Under the pieces are notes generated by a model. The model saw only the letters and a program-made list of their open reading frames with translations, searched no databases and was not told where the DNA came from. A stretch of DNA of 64,000 bases from an uncultured Muribaculaceae bacterium. Lineage in GTDB: Bacteria; Bacteroidota; Bacteroidia; Bacteroidales; Muribaculaceae. Numbering within the stretch: position 1 is the first letter of the stretch; each line of letters starts with the position of its first letter. The position numbers and the translations under genes are program-made. Shown one piece after another: positions 1-8,192 of the stretch. The DNA lies in contig CAJTZS010000018.1 of assembly GCA_910584055.1 (NCBI GenBank), positions 17,119 to 81,118 of the forward strand, written 5' to 3'.

Positions 1-1
1 G

Positions 2-2191
2 GGGCGTTACGATGATGGTTACGTTATCATTAATGGTCAAAAGGCATTGCCCCCGCGTATAGAAGAAATATATATTGGCAGACCTCTCAGTTATGAAATC
101 ATTTTAAATCTTCCCCCTTATGTGGATATCCGGGATATTGCCAGGATTGAATACGGAGGGGGTGCAACGTCCCTTATAAATATGTCTTTTTGCAAGAAGC
201 TTAAGGATATTGTCATAACCGCTCCAATTGAGACGATCCCCCTCGAATATTTCACCAACGTACCGGGTTTTACGGAGATTACCATTCCGGCTCATGTCAA
301 GAGCGTTTGGGGGTGGGGACGGGACCATGACAAATATGCATCAACCCCTCAGGTAAATGAGTTAGGGGATGTCTTGAATCCGTATACCGGCCTTTATGAA
401 AAGCCGACCGATATAACGCATATAATATGTGAAGGGAAGGTCCCTCCTATCTTCAATGATACACCCGATGATTATCTGGACTATGAATATCCCACAAGAG
501 CGACGGTGTCGGTTCCTTTCGGCACAAAAGAGCAATATATCAAGAACGGATGGGATACGCCGGGCATAATGATAGAACAGCTGGATTCTCCCGACGCTAT
601 GGATGTAACTTTTCATGATCCTGCCGGATATCTGATCAACAAGGTTGATCTTCAGGCTGTGCCGCGATACCGGTCGATAAAACTGACAGGAGTCGTAGGG
701 ACTCGAGATCTCAGTGTAATAGCACGGATGGGCAATCTGGAGACCCTTGACCTGTCGGAAGCTGTCTACACTGAAAATGAAATCAAGGACGGATGGATTG
801 ACTGGAGCAACGTCCGGCCCACCACACTCCTTCTGTTCAAGAATACGACAACACTTAACGGCGGCATTCCCGATGGTTGCCGGACACTGATATTGCCGAA
901 TGGTCTTCAAAGAATCACCACGTTTGATAACCGCTCAATAGAAAGCCTCACCATTCCCGAATCCGTGTCGACCATTGATGCGCCGAATTCATCCGTATAC
1001 GATCCCCGAAACGCATTCCGTGGATGCGGCCTTAAGAGCATATATATATCGGGCAATCTGATCACGCACATTCCCGCGGATTGTTTTTCCGGGTGCAACA
1101 GGTTGGAAATGATCAATATCCCGTCATCAGTGACATCCATCGGAGATAATGCCTTCGAAGGTTGCTTCAGTCTGCCGGAAATCACCATCCCTAACTCGGT
1201 GGTCTCCATAGGTAAGGAAGCCTTTAAGGACTGCAAGAGACTGTCTGGAGTCACGATTCCTACTTCTGTGACCGACATCGGTCACGGGGCATTCTCCAAT
1301 TGCTCAAGTTTGACCCAGGTATCTATACAACATCAGGTAAAAATGGGATCGGGAGTGTTCTCCAATTGCATCAGTCTGACGAATATGACATTATATGTTG
1401 AAGGAGATTGGATCCCCTCTGGATTGTTTAATGGATGTGTAAATTTGAAGAACATTGATTTAAAATACAATCGATACCTGAATATAGGAGTAGCTGCCTT
1501 TGAAGGATGCTCCGGTCTGGAGAATTTCGATTTTTCGAATATAGGTGAAATCAATGACGGGGCGTTCAGGGGATGTAGCAGCCTGAAAAGCGTAGATATC
1601 AAAACTTCTCCAAAACATTTTAGTTTGTCATGTATGGGAGTGGAAGCTTTTTCCGGTTGCAGCGATCTGACTCATTTTACTCTTTCGGGGGACAGAATAA
1701 TCAGCTTTTATAAGGGAGTATTCAAGAATTGTACCAGTTTGAAGCATGTTGAGATACCGGCAAGCGTATCAGGCATCGGAAATGAGGTCTTTTCCGGCTG
1801 CAGCAGTCTGAAAGATATCATAGTCGGTAGATACATACCCTGGAATGAGTACGAGATAACGGATGTGAGTCCGAATGCGTTTGATGAGGAGGCCTATACC
1901 AATGCCACTCTCTATGTTCCCGGAGATGCCGCCTACAGGGCTTATTGGCTGCACCCTGTTTGGAGTAAATTCTTAAAAATGAGTAGTGACGTAGATGAGG
2001 TCGGTGAGGACGCTAATATGATAACAGTTAATGGTGGCGAGATTGAGAATCCTTACAATGCCCTTATAACGGTATATAATATGACAGGAAGAACGGTATA
2101 TTCCGGACGAGATTCGCGTATTGATACCTTATCCGATGGAATATACATAATATGTAGCAACGGCAAGACAAGGAAAATCCGTCTGCATTAG
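2..2191 (+). CDS. BspA-like LRR_5 surface protein, 5' end outside window
   Basis: The reading frame is open from base 2, so the gene starts upstream. A TTG at 47 is the first possible start in the window, but the codons before it read as normal protein. About 729 residues are visible. The middle part (roughly residues 320-640) is a chain of LRR_5 repeats of about 23 residues with the recurring pattern F-x-G/N-C-x-S/G-L followed by I-P-x-S-V. The last 60 residues (VYNMTGRTVYSG, then LSDGIY, ending KIRLH) resemble a type A sorting tail of secreted Bacteroidota proteins. It is probably a cell-surface adhesion or binding protein; the ligand is unknown. A terminator follows it. It shares its repeat type and tail type with the 2048-residue protein at 12635. 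Confidence 0.8.
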   Translation, partial: GRYDDGYVIINGQKALPPRIEEIYIGRPLSYEIILNLPPYVDIRDIARIEYGGGATSLINMSFCKKLKDIVITAPIETIPLEYFTNVPGFTEITIPAHVKSVWGWGRDHDKYASTPQVNELGDVLNPYTGLYEKPTDITHIICEGKVPPIFNDTPDDYLDYEYPTRATVSVPFGTKEQYIKNGWDTPGIMIEQLDSPDAMDVTFHDPAGYLINKVDLQAVPRYRSIKLTGVVGTRDLSVIARMGNLETLDLSEAVYTENEIKDGWIDWSNVRPTTLLLFKNTTTLNGGIPDGCRTLILPNGLQRITTFDNRSIESLTIPESVSTIDAPNSSVYDPRNAFRGCGLKSIYISGNLITHIPADCFSGCNRLEMINIPSSVTSIGDNAFEGCFSLPEITIPNSVVSIGKEAFKDCKRLSGVTIPTSVTDIGHGAFSNCSSLTQVSIQHQVKMGSGVFSNCISLTNMTLYVEGDWIPSGLFNGCVNLKNIDLKYNRYLNIGVAAFEGCSGLENFDFSNIGEINDGAFRGCSSLKSVDIKTSPKHFSLSCMGVEAFSGCSDLTHFTLSGDRIISFYKGVFKNCTSLKHVEIPASVSGIGNEVFSGCSSLKDIIVGRYIPWNEYEITDVSPNAFDEEAYTNATLYVPGDAAYRAYWLHPVWSKFLKMSSDVDEVGEDANMITVNGGEIENPYNALITVYNMTGRTVYSGRDSRIDTLSDGIYIICSNGKTRKIRLH

Positions 2192-2244
2192 AAAATTTCT
2201 TAAAATACAACTTGTCATCAATGTTCCGGCAATACCGGAATTAT

Positions 2245-2280
2245 AAAGGGCGTGTCTTTCGTGGCACGCCCTTTCTTTTG
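2245..2280 (+). terminator. Intrinsic terminator of the LRR_5 gene
   Basis: An AAAGGGCGTG / CACGCCCTTT stem with a short loop, followed by TCTTTT. It ends transcription before the acyltransferase promoter. Confidence 0.8.
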
Positions 2281-2300
2281 GGGGATTAAGGGAAATTTCC

Positions 2301-2308
2301 TAAATTTG
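2301..2308 (+). promoter_or_regulatory. -7 promoter box (TAAATTTG)
   Basis: An exact match to the Bacteroidota TAnnTTTG consensus, 43 bases before the ATG of the acyltransferase gene and just after a terminator. Confidence 0.55.
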
Positions 2309-2351
2309 CAATCGAAAAGGGTTAATTTGAAACTTCTAAACTTAACCGAAC

Positions 2352-3500
2352 ATGGCTTCATCTGCGCAGGGAACGGCGCGAAACAGTGTGATTTCTATAT
2401 GTAAGGGTATTGCTATCATCCTTATGGTGATCGGACACGCCGAGGCTCCCGAACTTCTTACCAATTTTATATATACGTTCCATATGCCGCTCTTTTTCAT
2501 AACGGCAGGATATTTCTTCAATAGGAAATATCTGTCGGATCCATGGACTTTCATATCGCGGCGTATCAAAGGGCTGTATCTACCGTTCGTGAAATGGAGT
2601 ATGGTGTTCCTGCTTCTGCACAACGTGTGGTTTCATTTCGGAATATTGAATGAGGAGTTCGGCAATTGGACAGGGGGTGTGACGCATCCTTATACCTTCA
2701 GGACCGCGCTCGCCAGAATGCTTATGATCGTCACCGGCATGTCGGGCTATGACGAGTTCATGGCAGGAGCGTTCTGGTTTTTCCGTGGTCTGCTCGTTGC
2801 AAGCATAGTGTTCCTGCTTCTATACAAGTTGCTCGACAGCCGGACAATGTTGTCACCAACGATATGCGTGGCTATAATCTGTGTCGGTATGGTGTCGCTG
2901 ACCGCCCTCAGGATTCAGTATGGACTCAAGATTACTGTCATCCCCAATGGTGGATGGCGCGAGACGTGGGGGATATTTTTCTTCGGCATCGGGGTGCTCT
3001 ACCGCTCATTTGAATCAAAATATCGCGAGCATTGGACGATTACCCTTCTGTGCACAGCTTTGCTCTGTTTCGCTGCATGGCAACACTGGTCGGGGATGAA
3101 CAACGGAGGAAAGATGAGGGATATCCTGACTTTGCCGCTGACAGGCACGGCAGGATTCCTTATGGTGCATCATGTTTCGAATATTATAAGCCGACGCAAT
3201 GGAAAGCTCAGGGATCTACTCGTTTTTATCGGGGACAATACTCTCTTCATTTTCATTTTTCATATTCTTTCATTCAAGGCGGTAAGCATACTCAAGATCT
3301 GGTATTACGACCTGCCGTGGGAACAGATCGGATGTCATATGGTGATTCACGACTACAAGGGGGATCTTTTCTGGATACTTTATTCCTTTGTCGGTGTGGC
3401 TCTTCCCTTGGTCGGCGTGACACTCTACAGACGTTACATGCGTGGCAGGGGAGAGGAATTCGCGAGACGTGCGATGTCCGCAATGCTGCGCAGAGGCTGA
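2352..3500 (+). CDS. Acyltransferase family 3 membrane protein
   Basis: 382 residues with about ten hydrophobic segments. The first segment carries the family signature: ICKGIAIILMVIGHAEAP, with the conserved His after the first helix, then FFITAGYFFNRK and an R-R-I-K-x-L-Y-L-P-F motif. Family 3 enzymes (OatA/NodX/WecH-like) move acetyl or other acyl groups across the inner membrane onto polysaccharide, peptidoglycan or glycolipid sugars. The substrate cannot be told from sequence, and the gene stands alone with its own promoter and no glycan cluster next to it. The ATG at 2352 gives a protein of normal family length. Confidence 0.85.
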   Translation: MASSAQGTARNSVISICKGIAIILMVIGHAEAPELLTNFIYTFHMPLFFITAGYFFNRKYLSDPWTFISRRIKGLYLPFVKWSMVFLLLHNVWFHFGILNEEFGNWTGGVTHPYTFRTALARMLMIVTGMSGYDEFMAGAFWFFRGLLVASIVFLLLYKLLDSRTMLSPTICVAIICVGMVSLTALRIQYGLKITVIPNGGWRETWGIFFFGIGVLYRSFESKYREHWTITLLCTALLCFAAWQHWSGMNNGGKMRDILTLPLTGTAGFLMVHHVSNIISRRNGKLRDLLVFIGDNTLFIFIFHILSFKAVSILKIWYYDLPWEQIGCHMVIHDYKGDLFWILYSFVGVALPLVGVTLYRRYMRGRGEEFARRAMSAMLRRG

Positions 3501-3502
3501 TA

Positions 3503-3534
3503 TTTGGAGATTGGTGCGATAATTGTTATATTTG
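3503..3534 (+). promoter_or_regulatory. Promoter of the pullulanase gene (TTTG-N20-TATATTTG)
   Basis: TTTG at 3503-3506 and TATATTTG at 3527-3534 have the spacing typical of Bacteroidota promoters. This supports the ATG at 3574 over the upstream TTG at 3523, which lies in the promoter. Confidence 0.65.
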
Positions 3535-3573
3535 CTTACAAATAAATTCTTACTGGATAAATATAGGATTAAC

Positions 3574-5607
3574 ATGAAACTAAATCTTTTTACGGCATCT
3601 ATGTCTATATTTGTGGCCGCGTCGCTTTCCGTGACTACCGTTCCGGTTATTGCGCAGAGCAATTATGACAGTCAGTTTGTGGATTATCCCACTTATCCCG
3701 GCGACGACCTTGAACTCAAGGTTGACGCTGCCGGCACTCATTTCCGTCTCTGGAGTCCGAAAGCTCAGGACGTTGTGGTGAACCTTTATGACAATGGGCA
3801 TACGGGCAGTGCTTTCAGCACTCTGCCGATGAAGTTTGATGCGGCCACGGGCACGTGGACTGCTTCTGTTCCAGAAAAACTATACGGCAAATACTACACT
3901 TTCAAGGTCAAACATGACGGCAAGTGGCTTGCCGAGACTCCGGGTGTGTGGGCGAAGGCTGTCGGTGTCAACGGTAAACGGGCGGCGATAATCGATTTCT
4001 CCAAAACGAATCCCGAAGGTTGGAGCGCGGATAAGGGCCCCGAAGTGAAGAATTTTTCAGATGTCATTGTCTATGAGATGCATCACCGCGACATGTCGAT
4101 GCACCCCTCCTCGGGCATTGCCAACAAGGGGAAGTTCCTTGCTTTGACTGAAACGGGGACAACTACTCCCGAAGGGGAGAAGACAGGTATCGACCATCTT
4201 AAGGAGTTGGGTGTCACGCACGTCCATATCCTCCCTTCCTACGATTATAACTCTGTCGATGAGACAAACCTTCAGAACAACACTTATAACTGGGGATATG
4301 ACCCGCAGAACTATAACGCACCGGAGGGGAGCTATTCCACCAATCCTTCAGATCCTTCTACGCGTGTTCGCGAGATGAAGGAGATGGTGAAGGCTCTTCA
4401 TGATGCGGGGATCGGGGTCGTAATGGACGTGGTTTACAATCACACTGCGGAGAACGATGGCTCCAATTTCGAGCTTACCGTCCCCGGTTATTACCACCGC
4501 CATTGGGACGACGGCCGATATTCGGACGCTTCCGGATGCGGTAATGAAACAGCCTCGGAGCGCAAGCAGATGCGTGACTATATCATCAATTCCGTTAAGT
4601 ATTGGGCCAAGGAATATCATATCGACGGTTTCCGTTTCGACCTTATGGCAATCCATGACACGGAGACTATGAATGAAGTTGCGGAGGAACTTAAGAAAAT
4701 TAACCCTTCGATGTTCGTTTATGGAGAAGGGTGGACAGCCGGAGATTCCCCCCTCGCTAAAGATCGCAGGGCTTTGAAGGAGAATGTGTCGAAGATGACG
4801 GACATCGCCGTTTTTTCCGATGACCTGCGCGATGCAATCAAGGGTCATTATACGGATGCCGCCGACCGGGGATTCGCCACCGGCAAGCCTGGACTTGAGG
4901 AGACAGTAAAGATTGGAATCGTTGCCGCCACCGATCATCCTCAGGTGAATTTTGCGAAAGGTAACAATTCCAAATTCCCATATGCCAAGTCTCCGGAGAT
5001 GATCGTTAATTATGTGTCGTGTCACGATGACCTCTGCCTCACTGACAAATTGCGTAAATCAATGTCGGGAGAACCGGAGAAAAATAAGCTCGATGCGGCC
5101 AAGCTTGCTCAGACAATAGTATTCACTTCGCAGGGGACACCGTTCATGTTTGCGGGGGAGGAAGTGTTCCGTGACAAGAAAGGGGTGCATAATTCATATA
5201 AGAGTTCAGATTCAATCAATGCCATCGATTGGAGCAATAAGGCTCGTTATCGTGAACATTTCGACTATTACAAGGACCTGATAAAACTGCGTAAGGAGCA
5301 TCCTGCATTCCGGATGGCTTCAGCTGCTGATATTGCCCGTCATCTTGTGTTCGATAAAATCGACTCTGAGAAAACGCCGAACCTCATCTCATATTCTTTG
5401 AAAGATCATGCCAACGGGGATGCCTGGAAGGAGATAAAGGTTATATTTAACGGCGCATCGAAACCTCAGACCGTCAACGTAAAGAAGGGTAAGTGGGGAG
5501 TTGTAGCCAAAGATGGAAAGTTCACAGAACCCGACAATGCACCTCTCTTCCCCGGCGGTAAGATTGAACTCGCACCGTACTCAGCCCTGATACTCCGAAT
5601 CCAATAA
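3574..5607 (+). CDS. pulA: Type I pullulanase (GH13), exported
   Basis: 677 residues from ATG 3574. A signal peptide (MKLNLFTASMSIFVAASLS, then VIAQS) is followed by a CBM48-like N-terminal domain (about 40-150, with FRLWSPKAQDVVVNLY) and a GH13 barrel. Visible signatures are the pullulanase motif YNWGYDPQNYN, DVVYNH (region I), DGFRFDLM with the nucleophile Asp (region II), YGEGW with the acid/base Glu (region III) and YVSCHDD (region IV). The enzyme cuts alpha-1,6 branches in pullulan, starch or glycogen, here in the periplasm or at the surface. No susCD or other starch genes are adjacent, so it is monocistronic. It has a promoter in front and a terminator behind. Confidence 0.93.
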   Translation: MKLNLFTASMSIFVAASLSVTTVPVIAQSNYDSQFVDYPTYPGDDLELKVDAAGTHFRLWSPKAQDVVVNLYDNGHTGSAFSTLPMKFDAATGTWTASVPEKLYGKYYTFKVKHDGKWLAETPGVWAKAVGVNGKRAAIIDFSKTNPEGWSADKGPEVKNFSDVIVYEMHHRDMSMHPSSGIANKGKFLALTETGTTTPEGEKTGIDHLKELGVTHVHILPSYDYNSVDETNLQNNTYNWGYDPQNYNAPEGSYSTNPSDPSTRVREMKEMVKALHDAGIGVVMDVVYNHTAENDGSNFELTVPGYYHRHWDDGRYSDASGCGNETASERKQMRDYIINSVKYWAKEYHIDGFRFDLMAIHDTETMNEVAEELKKINPSMFVYGEGWTAGDSPLAKDRRALKENVSKMTDIAVFSDDLRDAIKGHYTDAADRGFATGKPGLEETVKIGIVAATDHPQVNFAKGNNSKFPYAKSPEMIVNYVSCHDDLCLTDKLRKSMSGEPEKNKLDAAKLAQTIVFTSQGTPFMFAGEEVFRDKKGVHNSYKSSDSINAIDWSNKARYREHFDYYKDLIKLRKEHPAFRMASAADIARHLVFDKIDSEKTPNLISYSLKDHANGDAWKEIKVIFNGASKPQTVNVKKGKWGVVAKDGKFTEPDNAPLFPGGKIELAPYSALILRIQ

Positions 5608-5647
5608 AACGTAAGAAACCACCACGGATCTTACTTAAATATAGTAT

Positions 5648-5690
5648 CTCCCTGGAACTCCTGCTTGTGATTTCCGGGGAGTTTTTTTCT
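5648..5690 (+). terminator. Intrinsic terminator of the pullulanase gene
   Basis: A CTCCCTGGAA / TTCCGGGGAG stem with a 14-base loop and a run of seven T. Confidence 0.8.
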
Positions 5691-5721
5691 TTGTCAAATT
5701 AATGGCATTCCCGAAACTCTC

Positions 5722-6046
5722 TAAATTCCCATTTATCTCTGCGTCATCAAACCAGACTAAAGTATTAGTTCCAACCACTCATAACCACTTTACAACCACT
5801 TTTTATCTTCCTCTTGCAATGATTGATAATTTTGTCAACGCAAATTTTCAAACCATGAAAACCATTAAAAACCATTTGCTCAGTTTCAGTGTGTCGGAAG
5901 CGAGCTGAAGCGAGCAATGGTTTTTAATGGTTTCAATGGTTTGATTAAAAGAGTGTCGATGTAAAAGTGGTTGTTTGGTGGTTGAATGTGGTTGGAAGAA
6001 TGAATCAGACGATGTCAGTATATTGGTTTGAGCCGAGATAAATGGG
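5722..6046. repeat. 325-bp imperfect palindrome (giant inverted repeat)
   Basis: Most of the 605-bp gap between 5608 and 6212 is an inverted repeat centred near 5890. Matching arm segments, outside to inside: CCCATTTATCTC (5728-5739) with GAGATAAATGGG (6035-6046); TCAAACCA with TGGTTTGA; CCAACCAC and AACCACTTTTT blocks with their complements in 5955-5998; TCAAACCAT with ATGGTTTGA; ATTAAAAACCATTTGCTC (5864-5881) with GAGCAATGGTTTTTAAT (5912-5928). The element holds no convincing gene: the 68-codon ORF at 5702 lies wholly inside an arm. Its inner right arm recurs at 11098-11123. It could be a MITE-like or REP-like dispersed element; its identity is unknown. Confidence 0.75.
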
Positions 6047-6212
6047 TATTTGCCGGAAAAAATTCTTGTTATAGATACCTATGAATTTGGTGTTTAGATA
6101 TGGCTGGGTAGTTTTTGGAGGTTTTCTTAAAACAAAATTATGTTTATAAATGTTAAATGTTTGTAGGGCCTGTTTGATCCACTGGCAAGTGTAAACATAA
6201 AAATTGACAAAT

Positions 6213-6965
6213 ATGAAAAAGATTCTGCTATCCATTCTGGCTATGACATGTGCATTCGGCGTTTCGGCACAGAGCCGTATCTTCAACAATCCCAACAATA
6301 AGGCGTATTTCGGGTTGCGTGCCACCCTTGATGTTCCTACGCCATGCAATTTTACGGTTAACGATTTCGATGATCATTTCAGCGTTTCGAAAAAAGTGTT
6401 CGGCGCGGGTGCCGGTTTCAGCGTGGGTGGAGTTTACAATGTTCCAATCGTTGCCAATTTCTATATCGAGCCGGGAATCAGTTTCTATTACAATGCCATG
6501 TCTATCAAGACAGATGACGTGAAAGATGTTCTTGAAGAACTTGAAGAATATGGAGGGGAACTTGTATGCCACTCCGTTCGCCAGTCGGGTATGCGTATAC
6601 CTGTGGCATTCGGATATCATTTCGATTTCACGCGCGACTTCAATTTAGCTGTATACATGGGGCCGGTTATTAACGTTGGCTTCTCGATGGATTATTATAT
6701 CAAGGCTAAAGCTCATGGCATAGAGGTGAAAGAAGCCGGATCGATGTATAAGGCTGAGCATCCTGATAAAGATGACCGTTTCAACCGTTTCAACGTGGAT
6801 TGGAGAATCGGTGTAGGTGTCAACTACAAGAATTTCTTCGGTGGATTGAGCGGCGACATAGGTATGACAAACGCTTACCATGTGGCGAAAGACAACAGCC
6901 GGTTTTATTCGGCCAGCTACCATCAGAATGTGTTCCAGCTCACAGTTGGCTATAACTTCAAATAA
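6213..6965 (+). CDS. Small outer-membrane beta-barrel protein
   Basis: 250 residues from ATG 6213; the TTG at 6204 is less likely because the signal peptide begins at the ATG. The signal peptide MKKILLSILAMTCAFGVSAQ ends in a typical A-x-A-Q cleavage site. The rest alternates polar and hydrophobic residues with many aromatics (FGLRATLDVP, FYIEPGISFYYN, VAFGYHFDFT, VDWRIGVGVNYKNFFGGLSG) and ends in a hydrophobic strand with terminal aromatic (FQLTVGYNFK). This fits the PorT/outer-membrane-barrel families of Bacteroidota, with about eight strands. The function is not known. It is monocistronic with a strong terminator. Confidence 0.75.
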   Translation: MKKILLSILAMTCAFGVSAQSRIFNNPNNKAYFGLRATLDVPTPCNFTVNDFDDHFSVSKKVFGAGAGFSVGGVYNVPIVANFYIEPGISFYYNAMSIKTDDVKDVLEELEEYGGELVCHSVRQSGMRIPVAFGYHFDFTRDFNLAVYMGPVINVGFSMDYYIKAKAHGIEVKEAGSMYKAEHPDKDDRFNRFNVDWRIGVGVNYKNFFGGLSGDIGMTNAYHVAKDNSRFYSASYHQNVFQLTVGYNFK

Positions 6966-6981
6966 TGATGTAATCAGGTAA

Positions 6982-7034
6982 AACAAGATGGTGTGTCAAA
7001 TTTTATTAAAATTTGACACACCATCTTGTTTTTT
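6982..7034 (+). terminator. Strong intrinsic terminator
   Basis: A very long perfect stem: AACAAGATGGTGTGTCAAAT pairs with its complement across a short loop and ends in TTTTTT. It ends the barrel-protein transcript. Confidence 0.85.
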
Positions 7035-7094
7035 GCCGGTTGAGGTGAAAATCATCGAAAATTTATCGAATCTTGATGAAGATTCGAAGCATGG

Positions 7095-7126
7095 GTTGTT
7101 TATGTAAAAATTTGTTTGTAAATTCG
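7095..7126 (+). promoter_or_regulatory. Promoter-like element before the structured RNA
   Basis: GTTG (7095-7098), 20 bases, then TAAATTCG (7119-7126). It is one base off the TAnnTTTG consensus. The start of transcription would fall near 7130, exactly at the first stem of the RNA candidate. Confidence 0.4.
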
Positions 7127-7129
7127 CAC

Positions 7130-7455
7130 CTGCAGACCGCATCGCAGAAGCCCGGTCAGGGCAATGCGGGAGGGGTCGGCAGACATAATAAAAAGAAAGC
7201 GTTTATCCGCGCTGATTCTTGACACTTCGAAATTCTCGCAAAATTTCAATCAATAGTCAAGGATTGTGCAACGGTAGATGCCCGTGGATATGTAACATCC
7301 TGCATTCATCGACAAGCCGTGAGGTTTATGTCGTTAAATGCGTTATTTACATATACAAGCGTGGGCTTCTGCGTTGCCGTCCGACTATTGATAGGCAATG
7401 CGAGAAGCCTCGAAGTGTAGGATGGCAACAGATACAGATTCCTACGCTTTTTTCG
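7130..7455 (+). ncRNA. Unidentified structured RNA candidate
   Basis: The 545-bp gap 6966-7510 has no convincing protein gene but strong secondary structure. Module 1 (7130-7182) nests CTGC/GCAG, GACC/GGTC, CCGCAT/ATGCGG and a GCCC-GGTCA-GGGC hairpin. Module 2 (7274-7445) has a closing stem (GTAG/CTAC, CATCCTGCA with TGTAGGATG) that encloses GACAAGCC/GGTTTATGTC, TAAAT/ATTTA and GGCTTCTGCGTTGCC with GGCAATGCGAGAAGCC. It ends in GCTTTTTTC. A promoter-like box sits just upstream. A 6S-type or Bacteroidales-1-type RNA is possible, but the multibranched shape does not prove it. RNase P, tmRNA and SRP signatures were looked for and not found. Confidence 0.45.
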
Positions 7456-7510
7456 TACTAACCAATCATTATCCGCCAACGAGGGGAAGACTGCGGCAAC
7501 ACGATTTCTT

Positions 7511-8182
7511 ATGGACAGACTGTCTTCACGGCTGCAACTTTGGAAATCATCGACCAACATGATTTTCTGGGGTGTGCTTGCCCTAACCCTCTTCGGGTGG
7601 TTTGCCTCTATCACCGAATCCATCTATAGCGTTCTCGGTATTTTCTTCAATACGGTGGAGAAATATGCCGACATGGCTATGCAATATGGACAACAGAGTG
7701 AGAAAGTTACGAAAGCTATTGGCTATTACCACAATGTTGGTGCAGTAATGCGGATTTTTGAAATCATAACCATTGTGGGATGGGTGATTTACGTTTTTGG
7801 TCTTTCACAGTTTAAAAGTTCGCAAATATCCGAGCGTGGGCGATGGCTCACCGGCAAACTCAACAGTGCGTGTTGGCTTGGATTGTCGGGTATGTTCTGT
7901 TATTTCATCGCAGGTTTTCTCGGATGGTTTGGTCTGTTGTTCCGTTTCGTGGGGTGGATACTGAACCTAATCTCTCTGTTCAAGTTCGCCGGGGCGTTCA
8001 GCAAACTGTCGCGTGAAAAAAGCTGGAACCAACACGCACGCCAGGGAGCGAAGAACCTCAATACATCCTACACGTTCGCAATCATTCTTCAGTTCCTTCC
8101 GATTATAATAGGTCTTGTGGTGCTTTTCGTAGGTATAGGTATGGTTGGAGAGTTGCCCAATATTGTTAACCAATTCCTTTAA
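7511..8182 (+). CDS. Multi-pass membrane protein, function unknown
   Basis: 223 residues with about five hydrophobic segments (FWGVLALTLFGWFASI, IFEIITIVGWVIYVFGL, WLGLSGMFCYFIAGFLGWFGLLFRFVGWIL, FAIILQFLPIIIGLVVLFVGIGMVG). The loops carry basic patches (SKLSREKSWNQHARQGAKN). I do not recognise the family. The ATG at 7511 lies after the RNA candidate and 10 bases separate its stop from the next gene, so it forms an operon with the two SH3-like proteins downstream. A membrane scaffold or sensor partner for those proteins is a guess. Confidence 0.65.
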   Translation: MDRLSSRLQLWKSSTNMIFWGVLALTLFGWFASITESIYSVLGIFFNTVEKYADMAMQYGQQSEKVTKAIGYYHNVGAVMRIFEIITIVGWVIYVFGLSQFKSSQISERGRWLTGKLNSACWLGLSGMFCYFIAGFLGWFGLLFRFVGWILNLISLFKFAGAFSKLSREKSWNQHARQGAKNLNTSYTFAIILQFLPIIIGLVVLFVGIGMVGELPNIVNQFL

Positions 8183-8192
8183 TTTTGCCATC

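Noticed and set aside
3032..3577. 181-codon plus-strand ORF over the end of the acyltransferase gene
   Set aside because: Shadow frame of the clear acyltransferase gene; it has no signal of its own.
5702..5908. 68-codon plus-strand ORF in the gap after the pullulanase gene
   Set aside because: It lies wholly in one arm of the giant palindrome, has no family pattern and its codons follow the repeat.
7130..7455. RNase P RNA, tmRNA or SRP RNA as identity of the structured RNA
   Set aside because: The diagnostic P4 sequence of RNase P, the tRNA-like ends of tmRNA and the GGAA loop of SRP RNA are all missing.
7219..7461. 80-codon plus-strand ORF before the membrane-protein gene
   Set aside because: It begins at a TTG and coincides with the structured RNA candidate; its composition (many Cys, Arg) looks non-coding.
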